Shown here one piece after another: positions 1-43,795 of a DNA stretch of 64,000 nt. Location: NCBI RefSeq assembly GCF_045679555.1, contig NC_092092.1:7247643-7311642 (forward strand). Direction: 5' to 3'. The position numbers and the translations under genes were made by a program. Each line of letters opens with the position of its first letter. Positions within the stretch are counted from its first letter, which is position 1. The DNA comes from Salvelinus alpinus (lineage: Eukaryota; Chordata; Actinopteri; Salmoniformes; Salmonidae). The notes beneath the pieces were generated by a model. It made no database searches and was not told the DNA's origin. It saw nothing but the letters and a program-made list of their open reading frames with translations.

Positions 1-1
1 T

Positions 2-433
2 TTCTACCAGCTGTGTGTCCTGTACCTGGGAGGGCGGATCTCTCAACAGTTTCAACTGCCGTGGGTAAAACCTTACCTCAGACTAGGAACTATCCGTAGA
101 GTCACAACTGAAGTTGGATCAACCACTCCAACTCCTCCTACTCTGAATACCTCAGCCACCACAGACAGTAGCCCTGAGTCTAGCTCTGACCACTGTAGCT
201 CTGACCCCCCTCCTGCCAAGGCCGTTGGCCCTCCACTCACCCCCACCCACTGTTGTATGAGCGGTTGCCATAACTGTGTGTGGATTGAACACGCAGAGCA
301 GCTCCTAGAGTACTACCGTAACGGAGAGTTTGGGAAAGAGAGTGCCCTGGCTGCTATTGAGGAGAACGTATCAGATGAGAACCTTAAAGCCTTCCTGAAG
401 ATGGAGATCAGGATGATGATGAAGAAGGAGTAG
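2..433 (+). CDS. oxld1: oxld1, last coding exon (5' part outside window)
   Basis: An open frame from base 2 to the TAG at 431-433 encodes 143 residues. The N-terminal part is rich in Ser, Thr and Pro. The C-terminal half holds a cysteine motif, [18 protein letters not shown], typical of the oxidoreductase-like domain (Pfam Oxidored-like), followed by a helical tail ending MMMKKE. Human OXLD1 is a small protein of the same type whose biochemical role is not well established. The gene sits next to pde6g and nploc4 as in human 17q25.3, which supports the name. The start and earlier exon(s) lie outside the window. Gene identity is inferred from motif plus synteny. Confidence 0.88.
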   Translation, partial: FYQLCVLYLGGRISQQFQLPWVKPYLRLGTIRRVTTEVGSTTPTPPTLNTSATTDSSPESSSDHCSSDPPPAKAVGPPLTPTHCCMSGCHNCVWIEHAEQLLEYYRNGEFGKESALAAIEENVSDENLKAFLKMEIRMMMKKE

Positions 434-1062
434 ACTCTTTTTTTGTGTGTGTGTGTGTCTGTGCAGAGAGGGAATGGGGACATTGAGGGCCTTTTGACAC
501 TGTATGCACTTTAAAACCACTCCCTCAGATTTGAATACTGGTATGCAGTTTATCATACATGTCTATCAAACTGTCATTTCACTTAGTCATGGACATTTCA
601 ACTAGTTTTTGTCATCGCATAATCTTGCATATTCTAACCTAATCTATAGTATTTTACATGTGTATGTCATGTATGATTTATAATTTCATTCATGCATAAA
701 TATAGCCTAGTGCCGTAGAAGCCTACTTTGTTGAGGCATTCAATAATTGTAGGCCTAATGGTTTAAATGTTCACATAATCACAATACATTTGATGTTTAA
801 TTTATTTATGCCGTCTGACAGTGTGTTAGTTTCTGCTATGCTGTGACAAATGAAGCTGAAAAATAAGTTTCCCTGACGCTTGAAATAGAATACACACAGT
901 TATGTTTGATGGATTTAAACATTTTTAGGTGTATGGATTGATTTGATTTTATTTCAGTTGGTGGTGGATGAGTTGTTGTTAATTATTATTTAAATATAAA
1001 TTGTAAGTGTAGGTTGATGATGACAAACATTTGTTTTGAAATAAATCTTGTACTTGTGTGAC
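434..1062 (+). other. oxld1: oxld1 3' UTR
   Basis: AT-rich, non-coding sequence follows the oxld1 stop codon. A canonical AATAAA at 1040-1045 is the first convincing polyadenylation signal, giving a 3' UTR of about 630 bases. The end is inferred from the signal only. Confidence 0.6.
1040..1045 (+). terminator. polyadenylation signal of oxld1
   Basis: Canonical AATAAA hexamer about 600 bases after the oxld1 stop, followed by a T/G-rich stretch. Confidence 0.55.
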
Positions 1063-1224
1063 TGAATGAACTCTCATTTTCTTTGACCATTTTGACTCTG
1101 ATATGATATTAACCACTGTAGGGTGGTCTAGTTCAATAGTACAGAGTTATCATCTGTTGAATAAAAAATACTTTTTGACACCTCTGACATTCACGTTTTG
1201 TTTCCATGTGAGAATAAATGCACA

Positions 1225-1720
1225 GGAAAGGGGCATTGGGGACATGTAGCATTGTGACATGGGCACTTGGCAGTAAGGGACATTATGACATGTGGCATTG
1301 TGACATGGGCACTTAGCGGGAAGGGGCATTGTGACGTAGCATTATGACTTGTAGCATTGTGACATGGGCTCTTGGCAGTACGGGCATTATGACATGTGGC
1401 ATTGTGACGTAACATTATGACATGTAGCATTGTGACATGGACACTTGGCATTATGACATGTGGCACTGTGACGTAGCATTATGACATGTAGCATTGTGAC
1501 ATGGGCACTTGGCAGTACGGGCATTATGACATGTGGCATTGTGACGTAGCATTATGACATGTAGCATTGTGACATGGGCACTTGGCATTATGACATGTGG
1601 CATTGTGACGTAGCATTATGACATGTAGCATTGTGACATGGGCACTTGGCATTATGACATGTGGCACTGTGACGTAGCATTATGACATGTAGCATTGTGA
1701 CATGGGCACTTGGCAGTAAA
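1225..1720. repeat. degenerate minisatellite with GACATGTAGCATTGTGACAT units
   Basis: Alternating modules, roughly GACATGTAGCATTGTGACAT, GGGCACTTGGC and CATTATGACATGTGGC, recur from about 1225 to 1720. A higher-order unit of about 75-90 bases (module pair plus CGTAGCATTAT) repeats several times in the second half. An open frame on the - strand is a by-product of the repeat and is not a gene. Confidence 0.9.
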
Positions 1721-1956
1721 CAACATTACAACCAGCATAATCTTTCATTTTTTCCATGACATCATAGCCAACTGGCTTGATCACCCTAAAGAATATCTTA
1801 TAATGTATAATCCCCCCAAATAACCCAGATCAAACAATAAGCGTTCTCAGAAAAAGCTTTAGAAAGATGCCAGAGTTTCCGACTTGGATGACTCTTTCAA
1901 AACAATTTTTCCCAGTCGGAGCTCGTTTTTGTTAAGAGTTTCCAGTTGTCTTTATT

Positions 1957-2112
1957 ACATTTTACATTTTAGTCATTTAGCAGACGCTCTTATCCAGAGC
2001 GACTTTCAAATTGGAAAGTTCATACATATTCATCCTGGTCCCCCCGTGGGAATTGAACCCACAACCCTGGTATTGCAAGCGCCATGCTCTACCAACTGAG
2101 CCACACGGGACC
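1957..2112 (-). mobile_element. tRNA-headed SINE
   Basis: On the - strand the copy begins with a tRNA-like head (GTGTGGCTCAGTTGGTAGAG, pol III A-box region, then a GGTTCAATTCC-type B box). It ends with a tail related to GTCGCTCTGGATAAGAGCGT and AAATGACTAAAATGTAAAA, seen in many teleost SINEs. A relative with the same head lies at 54045-54192. The subfamily is not named with certainty. Confidence 0.8.
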
Positions 2113-2540
2113 TTGATCGCACTGAAGTCGGAAACCAGAGATTTCTGATTTTACAGTTGTGAATGTGGCAGCACTCTACACTGCTGGACAACTACTGATT
2201 GACTACAGCTCAGATGAATGAAGTCAACTCAGTGGTGTTTGGTGAGATCGATACCTGGGAGTTTACAATGCTATACACTCTGAAATCATTATGTATCCTT
2301 TCCATGTCACTTAACCTATGCCTTGTCTAGCAAACATAATGTTTAGCCACCCCATGTAATATTCATCTAGTCTATTGTATTTATTTTACAGAAATGGTAT
2401 TCACTTCAAAAATAGGATTGTAGTACAATACATGTAATGGGCTACGGACAACATGAAACTAAATATCTCAGGTCAGAAAGAACAATAGTCAATGCCATAG
2501 GCCTACTATTTTTGGGCTCTGATGAATATCACATGCTGAC
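2113..2540. other. intergenic, nothing recognised
   Basis: AT-rich unique-looking DNA between a SINE and a minisatellite. No convincing open frame or RNA gene was seen. Confidence 0.5.
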
Positions 2541-2897
2541 ATGGTATTGATGCAGAGGAGATGGTATTGATGCAGAGGAGATGGTATTGATGCAGAGGAG
2601 ATGGTATTGATGCAGAGGAGATGGTTTTGATGCAGAGGAGATGGTTTTGATGCAGAGGAGATGGTATTGATGCAGAGGAGATGGTTTTGATGCAGAGGAG
2701 ATGGTATTGATGCAGAGGAGATGGTATTGATGCAGAGGAGATGGTATTGATGCAGAGGAGATGGTTTTGATGCAGAGGAGATGGTGTTGATGCAGAGGAG
2801 ATGGTTTTGATGCAGAGGAGATGGTTTTGATGCAGAGGAGATGGTGTTGATGCAGAGGAGATGGTGTTGATGCAGAGGAGATGGTATTGATGCAGAG
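2541..2897. repeat. 20-bp minisatellite, about 18 copies
   Basis: The unit ATGGTATTGATGCAGAGGAG repeats in exact 20-base register for nearly 18 copies. Variation is almost confined to position 6 (A, T or G: ATGGTATTG, ATGGTTTTG, ATGGTGTTG). Long - strand frames (Ser-Ala-Ser-rich) arise only because the unit has no stop codon in those frames. Confidence 0.98.
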
Positions 2898-2984
2898 CCA
2901 CATGCAGTCTATTTGGTCTGTCATTCATTTCAAATCTAATGCATGTAGATGATGAGCAAAATTGAAAACCAATTGGCCAATAAC

Positions 2985-3043
2985 TACTGAGGTGAAATAA
3001 TCCCACTGAGGTGAAATAATCCCGCTGAGGTGAAATAATCCCG
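2985..3043. repeat. short tandem repeat, 20 bp x 3
   Basis: Three near-identical copies of CTGAGGTGAAATAATCCC stand head to tail about 90 bases after the 20-bp minisatellite. Confidence 0.9.
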
Positions 3044-3407
3044 GCCTCACTGTGGGTTTACCCAATGTAATTAATTAACCAGAGAACAGAAGCCAGCCAC
3101 TATAATCCCCAACTCCAGTCAGAGTAATTGTTTTCTGTTCTTCAGAGTGAGGGAGGGGGGCTGCAGGCAGTCAAATGAGCAACCATCCGAGAGCATATGG
3201 AGTGTCTTTAGAGTGAGGTACATGTGAGTAATCTGGTGAGTAGCCTACCATGAAGACACTCACTGTAGAGGATTAGCCTATTTGGTGCGTTGAGTAATAG
3301 ATCAGTCAATCTGAGATACTCCTGAGGGATGGGCATTGAGGCTTTGGTGACACCCCTTGGCCAGGCCAGATGGATGGAGAGAGGGTTACGTAAAAGGTGG
3401 GAGGGCT

Positions 3408-4136
3408 GGTCAGTAGGGCTAGGACTGGAAGGTTCTGGTCAGTAGGGCTAGGACTGGAAGGTTCTGGTCAGTAGGGCTAGGACTGGAAGGTTCTGGTCAG
3501 TAGGGATAGGACTGGAAGGTTCTGGTCAGTAGGGATAGGACTGGAAGGTTCTGGTCAGTAGGGATAGGACTGGAAGGTTCTGGTCAGTAGGTATAGGACT
3601 GGAAGGTTCTGGTCAGTAGGTATAAGACTGGAAGGTTCTGGTCAGTAGGGATAGGACTGGAAGGTTCTGGTCAGTAGGTATAAGACTGGAAGGTTCTGGT
3701 CAGTAGGGATAGGACTGGAAGGTTCTGGTCAGTAGGGATAGGACTGGAAGGTTCTGGTCAGTAGGGATAGGACTGGAAGGTTCTGGTCAGTAGGGCTAGG
3801 ACTGGAAGGTTCTGGTCAGTAGGTATAAGACTGGAAGGTTCTGGTCAGTAGGGATAGGACTGGAAGGTTCTGGTCAGTAGGTATAGGACTGGAAGGTTCT
3901 GGTCAGTAGGGATAGGACTGGAAGGTTCTGGTCAGTAGGTATAAGACTGGAAGGTTCTGGTCAGTAGGTATAAGACTGGAAGGTTCTGATCAGTAGGGAT
4001 AGGACTGGAAGGTTCTGGTCAGTAGGTATAAGACTGGAAGGTTCTGGACAGTAGGGATAGGACTGGAAGGTTCTGGACAGTAGGGATAGGACTGGAAGGT
4101 TTTGGTCAGCAGGGATAGGACTGGAAGGTTCTGGAC
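3408..4136. repeat. 29-bp minisatellite, about 25 copies
   Basis: The 29-base unit starts GGTCAGTAGGG and ends GGACTGGAAGGTTCT. About 25 tandem copies differ mainly at a GGGCTAGG / GGGATAGG / GGTATAAG position. It ends about 500 bases upstream of the pde6g promoter region. Confidence 0.97.
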
Positions 4137-4608
4137 ATATGGAGAATCTTCATTACCATCCAAGTCAATAATGTATTATTAGCTACATAATTCATAATCT
4201 CTCGTGACAGTTTTCTCATTAAATCCAGGAACTGATTTGGTTCTGGGTGCCACGATGACATCATTCATCCAGTTGATTAATCCACACCTCCATGCAATGT
4301 GGTATCCCTTATTATGTCTCCATTTAGTTTGAAGGATTTTGAACTGTAGATAAAAGACCATTGAAGGTGTCATCTTGGATTTCATGTATGGAAAACATGC
4401 TAGAATACAATCAACACTAAATGCATTCAAGTTATTGCTGCCTTAGCGCTCTAATTAACTTCCATCCATCTCCCTTCACCCCCTCTTCTGCTCCCCGCCC
4501 CTTCACAAGGGTCCCCCTGACTCCCGCCCCCTGACCCCCACCCACTGAACCCCACCTGAGGCTAGAGCCGCGATAACAATGGGTCAGTGATGGGAGGCGG
4601 GACATTCC

Positions 4609-4762
4609 TAATCTGCAGAGGGGTCATGAGGAATATAAGAAGTCCGGTCAGCCCAGCCTGGCCCTCAGAGCCAACCTAGCATAGAGACCCACACATCTGC
4701 TAGAGAGAGCTGCGCTCAGCGCCCACACCCGCTCCTCTGGCTAGCCTTCACCCGAGCAGCAG
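4609..4762 (+). promoter_or_regulatory. pde6g: putative pde6g promoter and non-coding exon 1
   Basis: A TATA-like element (GAATATAAGA, 4631-4640) lies about 25-30 bases before a probable start near 4662. A clean splice donor, CAG|GTGAGT, follows at 4762/4763. Just upstream, CTAATCT at 4609-4615 is one base from the CRX/OTX photoreceptor core. The matching acceptor (CCCCAG) is at 6331-6336, giving a two-part 5' UTR. The exon is inferred; no transcript was seen. Confidence 0.55.
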
Positions 4763-5639
4763 GTGAGTACACCCACCATCCATTCAGACACATAGCCCAT
4801 GATGACAGAGACATGATGGATTTTTGTAACTGTACTGTTGAACCTCGTAGAAAAGAGAGGAGGGGAGAGCAATTTTTCAAGTAGTAAGAAAATATACTAC
4901 TTGCTGAATAGTTGGCACTTGAAGAGGGAATGTGTGAAGGGAGAGAGTTTTGAGCGGTTATATTGATATTGGGAGTTTCTTGAATGGATTTAGAGAGAAC
5001 TGCTTTATGACTTTGTAGTGTGGATAAATTTTTCAGTTTGAGATCCGTTTACTGTTTGAAATGTTCCTGATACACGTAGCAGTTTAAATTAGACGGACCC
5101 AAAACAATCACATTTCTGAACATTCTTGTATTTTGTACTGTACATCAGTCAATGAGAATGGAAATATGGCTGATTTTCATATTTCATTTTCTCAACTGCT
5201 GCTCAATGCATCATTGTGCATTGAAAGTGACCTCCTGTTGAGTTAAACATAATGTACAGTTGATCCCGGTAAGAAACATTCTAGAGCCTTGTTAGCTTTT
5301 GGAACACCATTGTATGAGGGGTAGATAATAGGATTGCTTCTTTTAGACCCTTTCTGGCTGCTCAGCATATTCTCCGTGTTGTCCTTGTACTAATAAGATT
5401 AGCCCAAGTGTAGATGGCTGACCACTGGCTTGAAATGAGGAAGGAGGATGTGGTGGGAAAGGGAGGGAGGGCGGGTGCTTATTTACGTTGAACTGGGGAT
5501 TACATGATGAAATTGGGTCATTAGTTATTCGAGCTAGACATTCATCGGACATTAAATTACAAGCGCAATACGATCAGTAAGGGGATAAGAATGAGGTCTA
5601 TATGTCAGACAAAGTTAAGGGCCAGGGACTTGTCTTTTA

Positions 5640-6205
5640 ATTATATGTTATTATTACGGTGAAATGCTTACTTACAATGCAATTAAAAAGTAAGAAAATT
5701 AACAAATAGATCAAAATAACATAGTAACACAATACAATAACACTAACGAGGCTATAGACAGGCTTTTGACAGGCTATAAACAAGGAGTACCGGTACTGAG
5801 TCAGTGTACTGGGGTATGAAGTAGTTGGTGTGATTGATTGAGGTAATATGTACATGTAGGTAGGGGGTGAAATGCAGAAAGTCCAGGTAGCCGTTTATTT
5901 AACTGTTTAGCAGTCTTATTGCTTTGGGGTAGAAACTGTTCAGGAGCCTTCTGGTCCCAGACTTGGCGCTTCGGTACTGTTTGCCGTGCGGTAGCAGAGA
6001 GAAAAGACTGTGACTTGGGTGGCTGGAGTCTTTGACAATTTTTAGGGCCTTCCTCTGACACCTCCTGGTATAGAGGTCCTGGATGTCAGGGAGCTCGGCC
6101 CCAGTGATGTACTGGGCTGTACGCACTACCCTCTGTAGCACCTTGTGGTCGGATGCCATACAGTTGCCATACCAAGAGGTGATGCAGCCAGTCAATACTC
6201 CAAAC
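5640..6205 (-). mobile_element. LINE 3' fragment in pde6g intron 1 (RSg-1/L2-like)
   Basis: The - strand reads the C-terminal end of a LINE ORF2: motifs MTGCITSWYGNC, VLQRVVRTAQYITGA and DLYTRRCQRKALKIVKD, then LLNSFYPKAIRLLNS. An AT-rich 3' UTR ends with the GTAAGCATTTCACCG-type tail. The same motifs occur in the larger LINE at 48409-51988. The copy is 5'-truncated and opposite to the host gene. Confidence 0.85.
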
Positions 6206-6418
6206 GGTCAATACTGAATTTCTTATCTCAACTCCAAACAGTAAATACCGAATTGATAAAACACCAAGCTATGACAATGTGAGTTCTATCATGAAATGTG
6301 GGTGTAATACAATCTGTTTCTCTCTCATTTCCCCAGTTGATGAGATTTCATCAACTTTACTTCAGAGAGGGATTGAACACATAACCAGCTGCACACACCA
6401 ACCAGCTAACTAATAACC

Positions 6419-6919
6419 ATGAATCTCGAGGTCCCCAAGTTGGAGATCAAGTCTGCCACCCGTGTCACTGGAGGCCCTGCAACACCACGCAAGGGACCCC
6501 CTAAATTCAAGCAGAGGCAGACTCGCCAGTTCAAGAGCAAGCCCCCGAAGAAGGGAATCCAGGGGTAAGGGCCACTTTCATTGGGTTTCTTAGTCTCAAA
6601 CAGCCATTTTCGACAAGTGCATAATGACATTTACATGCTGTCTGATGGTAAATAAATGATCTCTGTCTCCGTTACAGCTTTGGCGATGATATCCCTGGAA
6701 TGGAGGGCTTAGGCACTGGTACGTGCATTATTACTGTTTATCTACTCTACCTGTGCCTTCCCTAAGACCTGTAGAAAGCCATATTGTAGGGTTTGCTTGG
6801 CCTACTGACTTTTACTGAACGTAACGTGTGTTTCCTCTGCAGACATCACAGTAATCTGCCCCTGGGAGGCCTTCAACCACCTGGAGCTTAGCGAGCTGGC
6901 CAAATATGGTATCATCTAA
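6419..6919 (+). CDS. pde6g: pde6g: inhibitory gamma subunit of rod cGMP phosphodiesterase 6
   Basis: Coding exons 6419-6564, 6678-6718 and 6843-6919 join in phase (146+41+77 = 264 nt) to give 87 residues, the exact length of vertebrate PDE6G. The product holds the PDE6 alpha/beta catalytic dimer inactive in rod outer segments until transducin displaces it. The sequence shows N-terminal MNLEVPK, the TPRKGPP phosphorylation/proline region (about 22-28), the polybasic [17 protein letters not shown] stretch that binds the catalytic core and transducin, the [21 protein letters not shown] core, and the C-terminal inhibitory tail ELAKYGII. Introns have GT-AG ends, and an upstream non-coding exon is likely (splice into 6337). 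Cone PDE6H is the alternative, but this N-terminus and synteny with oxld1 and nploc4 favour PDE6G. Confidence 0.97.
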
Positions 6920-7071
6920 GTCATCCAGACCTTCACCATCCATCCCACAGTCCTCTGCTTCCACCTCCATCTACTTCAAACCATGCATGTGCCTCGAGCA
7001 CTCTCACTGCGTTTGACTAGAACTATCAAACATAAACTAAAGCAAAGAATTGTCTGCAAAAAATTAATAAT

Positions 7072-7077
7072 AATAAA
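7072..7077 (+). terminator. polyadenylation signal of pde6g
   Basis: AATAAA lies 153 bases after the pde6g stop, directly before a palindromic MITE. Confidence 0.55.
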
Positions 7078-7084
7078 GCGTTAC

Positions 7085-7365
7085 AGAAAAAGAACCGTCT
7101 ACACTCCTATCTATAACCTTAAAGGGTTCTTCTGCTGTCCCCGCTGTAGAACCCTTTGTAGATCCCTTTTTGCTACTGGGTAAAACCCTTTTAATTCCAG
7201 GTAGAACCCTTTTGGGTTTCATGTAGAACCCTTTCCATAGAGTATTCCACATGGAACCCAAAAGGGTTCTACTTCTGCCTGGAACCAAAAAGGGTTCTAC
7301 CTGGAACCAAAAATGTTTCTCCTGCTAAAGAACCCTTTTGGAACCCTTTTTTTCTAAGAGTGTAT
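7085..7365. mobile_element. MITE packed with AGAACCCTTTT/AAAAGGGTTCT motifs
   Basis: About ten copies of AGAACCCTTT or its complement AAAGGGTTCT alternate in both orientations, so the segment can fold into hairpins. The right end reads CTAAGAGTGTA, a terminal sequence shared by a common non-autonomous fish DNA transposon. The left end is decayed. It abuts the pde6g polyadenylation signal. Confidence 0.7.
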
Positions 7366-7845
7366 CCATCTTTCACTGGTTTCTTGTTTTGTTTCTGCAG
7401 CCAAAGTTCACATCATACAAAATGTCTGCTCATGATTAGGACTCTGTTCTGGTATCGCTGTCTATCGCAGCAACCGGCAGCCATTTTGCCCTTCTCTCCT
7501 CCACCATCGCCACGTGCTTCTCTTCTTCTATCCTCTCCTTTACACGGAACACAACAAACGACACTTACGAAAGCAAAGCAGCCTCAACCTTGAGTTGACA
7601 AACAAGTGACATACTCGTGAAATGGGTGGGTTCTCATTTCATGTGCCTCGGCACCTCTGCTGTCATCATAGACGCCTGCCCATCTATGCCGAATATTACA
7701 CATGTAAAACGTGACTCCTGTAGAGATGAGACAGCTGCTGGTCATTGCTGAGCTGGAATCTGTCCCTGGGACAATGTGGATGAAGCTACATGATCCTCAT
7801 CATCCCACTCCCTTTTTCCCCTCCCTCACCTATCCATTAGTGTTA
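7366..7845. other. pde6g-nploc4 spacer, no gene recognised
   Basis: Unique-looking sequence with short open frames only. No tetraspanin-like (TSPAN10) frame was found here or up to 10.8 kb. Confidence 0.5.
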
Positions 7846-7906
7846 CACACACACACACGCACGCACGCACGCAGGCAGGCACGCACGCACGCACGCACGC
7901 ACGCAG

Positions 7907-7983
<77 letters not shown>
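7846..7983. repeat. compound microsatellite (ACGC)n-(AC)n
   Basis: Runs of CACGCACGCACGCAGG and then pure CACACA cover about 138 bases. The Thr-His-Ala-Arg frame through it is an artefact. Confidence 0.97.
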
Positions 7984-7984
<1 letters not shown>

Positions 7985-8123
7985 TAACAGAAGCATGATT
8001 CTAACGTTCTATCCTGTTTAACACTGGCATACTCTTTACTTCTCCTTTTATTTTACTTCTCCTTTTTTTTAAATAATATAATGGATTTATGACTTTATCT
8101 TTATCTTTATTATATGACATGTA

Positions 8124-8458
8124 CAGTAACCAGTCAAAAGTTTGGACACACTTACTCATTCCAAGGTTTTTCTTTATTTTTTACTATTTTCTACATTGTA
8201 GAATAATAGGGAAGACATCAAAACTATGAAATAACAAGAGAGTGCAAAGCTGTCATCAAGGCAAATGGTGGCTATTTTGAAGAATCTCAAATATAAAATA
8301 CATTTTGATTTGTGTGACACTTTTTTGGTTACTACATGATTCCATATGTGTTATTTCATATTTTTGATGTCTTCAATATTATTCTGCAATGTAGAAAATA
8401 GTAAAAATAAAGAAAAACCCATAAAGGAGTAGCTGTGTCCAAACTTTTGACTGGTACT
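8124..8458. mobile_element. internally deleted Tc1-like element (family A)
   Basis: Both terminal inverted repeats are present (left ACCAGTCAAAAGTTTGGACA, right CAAACTTTTGACTGGT), but only about 150 bases lie between the arms. Fuller relatives of this family occur at 15147-16450 and 34396-35922. Confidence 0.88.
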
Positions 8459-8585
8459 ATATATTCTAATTAAGTATTTTCCGGGATAGAAGCTTGTTTA
8501 ATGGCTTGGAAAAAACACCTTGTCATTGGGAATTTTGACTTTTGCTGCCTTTAGTTTTACCCCAAGCAGCATGATATACATGGGG

Positions 8586-8758
8586 CAGTGGAGGCTGGTG
8601 GGATGAGCTTTAGGAGGACGGGCTCATTGTCATGCCTGGAATGGAATAAATGAAACAGAGTCGAAAATGTGGTTTCCATATGTTTGATGTGGTTGATACC
8701 ATTCCATTCATTTACAATGAGCCCATGTTCCTAAAGCTCCTCTCACCAGCCTCCACTG
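8586..8758. mobile_element. palindromic MITE (CAGTGGAGGCTGGTG ends)
   Basis: Left arm CAGTGGAGGCTGGTGGGATG is mirrored at the right by CACCAGCCTCCACTG. The arms continue inward (GAGCTTTAGGAGG against CCTAAAGCTC). Total 173 bases, no coding capacity. Confidence 0.9.
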
Positions 8759-9439
8759 ACATGGATTGGAGATTAATGTGTGTGCAACATTACTACAATG
8801 GATGTAGATGGCGCTGACAGCCACTGCACAGATTACCCACAAATCTCACATGTCAAACTCGATTCCAAATGTGATTGTCACCTGATAACCCTACCATGCT
8901 GTGATTGGGCAGTAGTAGTTGGTGATGTCTCGTGTTGTTGCGCTTTTTTTTTCTAGGTTTTTCATCTTCCCCAATGCTCATGTTGACGTCTCTTTGACAT
9001 ATTATATAGTTGGGCATGTGATCTCTATTTCATTCATCTCATTCTTTTCATTATCACGCTTACCATAATTTTGTTTTATTTTGTTTCATTGTAGTTTCTT
9101 ATCAATTTCAATTGTATGTTTCATTGAATCATATTTCCAGAGATCAATGTACCCGTATGGCCAGTTCCATTTTAATAGCATATATCGTTCATAGATGTAG
9201 GTATTATATGATTGCATGTTCTCTGTCTTTTACTTTGTCCATCGCATGTTGGCGTTGTGTCCTGTGTGTATTGTGTTTATGCTGCATGCTCGTCTTTTCA
9301 TTATGTTCACTGCAGTTTGTAGTTGTGCGCTGCAGTTTGTAGTTGTGTACTCATGTAGAAGACAATCTTTCCTCTTCATTATCTCTGCATCATCTCATAA
9401 TATCAGTCATTCGTAGTGGGTAAAAATGCCAAAAAGATA

Positions 9440-9640
9440 ATCAAGGACAAATCAAATATATTTATAAAGCCCTTCTTACATCAGCTGATATCTCAAAGTG
9501 CTGTACAGAAACCCAACCTAAAACCTCAAACAGCAAGCAATGCTGGTGTAGAAGCATGGTGGCTAGGAAAATCTCCCTAGAAAGGTCAGAACCTAGGAAG
9601 AAACCTAGAGAGGAACCAGACTATGAGGGGTGGCCAGTCC
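9440..9640 (+). mobile_element. interspersed repeat (AAAGTGCTGTACAGAAACCC type)
   Basis: This matches a very common salmonid repeat, with TATTTATAAAGCCCTTCTTA, AAAGTGCTGTACAGAAACCC and ACCTAGAGAGGAACCAGACT. A decayed piece of the same repeat lies at 20195-20290. Class not assigned. Confidence 0.7.
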
Positions 9641-9872
9641 TCTTCTGACAACAACCACCCGAGCCACTGCCTGTTCACCCTGCTATCATATTAGTGCAAG
9701 AGGCGTCACTGCAGTACCTGGTTCGAATCCAGGCTGCATCACATCCGGCCGTGATTGGGAGTCCCACAGGGCAGCACACTATTGGCCCAGCGTCATCCGG
9801 GTTTGGCCGGGGTAGGCCATCATTGTAAATAAGAATTTATTCTTAACTGACTTGCCTAGTTAAATAAAATAA
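9641..9872 (+). mobile_element. tRNA-derived SINE
   Basis: A B-box-like GGTTCGAATCCAGGC is followed by CCGGCCGTGATTGGGAGTCC, GGCCCAGCGTCATCCGGGTT and the terminal TGACTTGCCTAGTTAAATAA. An antisense relative is at 29990-30150. Confidence 0.8.
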
Positions 9873-9889
9873 AAATCATCCAGAAGGCG

Positions 9890-10335
9890 AGGTCAGTACA
9901 GGTGCATCGAAGCTGGGACAGAGAGACTGAAAAACAGCTTCTATTTCAAGGCCATCAGACTGTTAAATAGCCATCACTAGCACCTTAGAGGCTGCTGCCC
10001 TATATACATAGACTTGAAATCACTGGCCACTTTAATCATTGGATCACTAGTCACTTTAATAATGTTTACATACTTTGCACTACTCATCTCATGTATATAC
10101 TGTATTATATTCTATTCTACTGTATTTTTAGTCTATGCCGCGCTGACATTGCTTGTCCAAATATTGATATATTCTTAACTCCATTCATTTACTTTCAATT
10201 TGTGTGTATTGTTGTGAAAGTGTTAGATATTACTTGTTAGATATTGCTGCACTGTTGGAGCGAGAAACACAAGCATTTCGCAACAACATCTGCTAAACAT
10301 GTGTATGTGACCAATAACATTTAATTTGACATAAT
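9890..10335 (+). mobile_element. LINE 3' end (RSg-1/L2-like)
   Basis: The last residues of a LINE ORF2 (GTCAGTACAGGTGCATCGAA, then AAGGCCATCAGACTGTTAAA and a stop) precede a 3' UTR ending in ATGTGTATGTGACCAATAAC. The copy is 5'-truncated. Confidence 0.85.
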
Positions 10336-10842
10336 GTTAGCAGTGTGATTACGTTAAAGTTCAGGGTTAGATTTAAAATCTGATTTAAAAAAGATACATT
10401 GTAGAAATAGGCGGGGTTTAGCCATAATTATGACTTTTTGTCAGTAGTGACGTCCCTTTCACGCTTCCTCTTTTCTCTAACGAGCACAGTAAAGCAGACC
10501 GAAATGGCTCCTACAAAAAGTGTAGGGCTCGTCAATTTGAACAACAGCCAACAAATGACTGGTGTTTTTTGTTATCCCTTAATTTCAATTAAATGTGGTT
10601 ACTTTATCGAGGGCGTAATAACCTGGTAAAATAAAGTGTCGGAATTATTTTATATTGATTGTTTCACTCGGGCAATTGCTGAGGAGGGACACTAGGGTAC
10701 GGACTTGTTAGCGTGTAACGCCCGGTGTTTGAATTGTGGAGTGGAGTTTCGTTGACTCTGTACAGTCAGTCAATTTTTAATCTCTGACATCGTTCTATTT
10801 TGTTACACAGCGAAATACATCGGGAGCACAAACCCGTACATC

Positions 10843-43795
<32,953 letters not shown>

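Noticed and set aside
2060-2112. Possible genuine tRNA gene
   Set aside because: Only the head of a SINE with a typical SINE tail; the cloverleaf is incomplete. The same holds for 46800-46950, 48270-48308 and 54045-54120.
2506-3006. Long - strand frame of 166 codons, Ser/His/Leu-rich
   Set aside because: It is a translation of the 20-bp minisatellite; no splice, homology or start context supports a protein.
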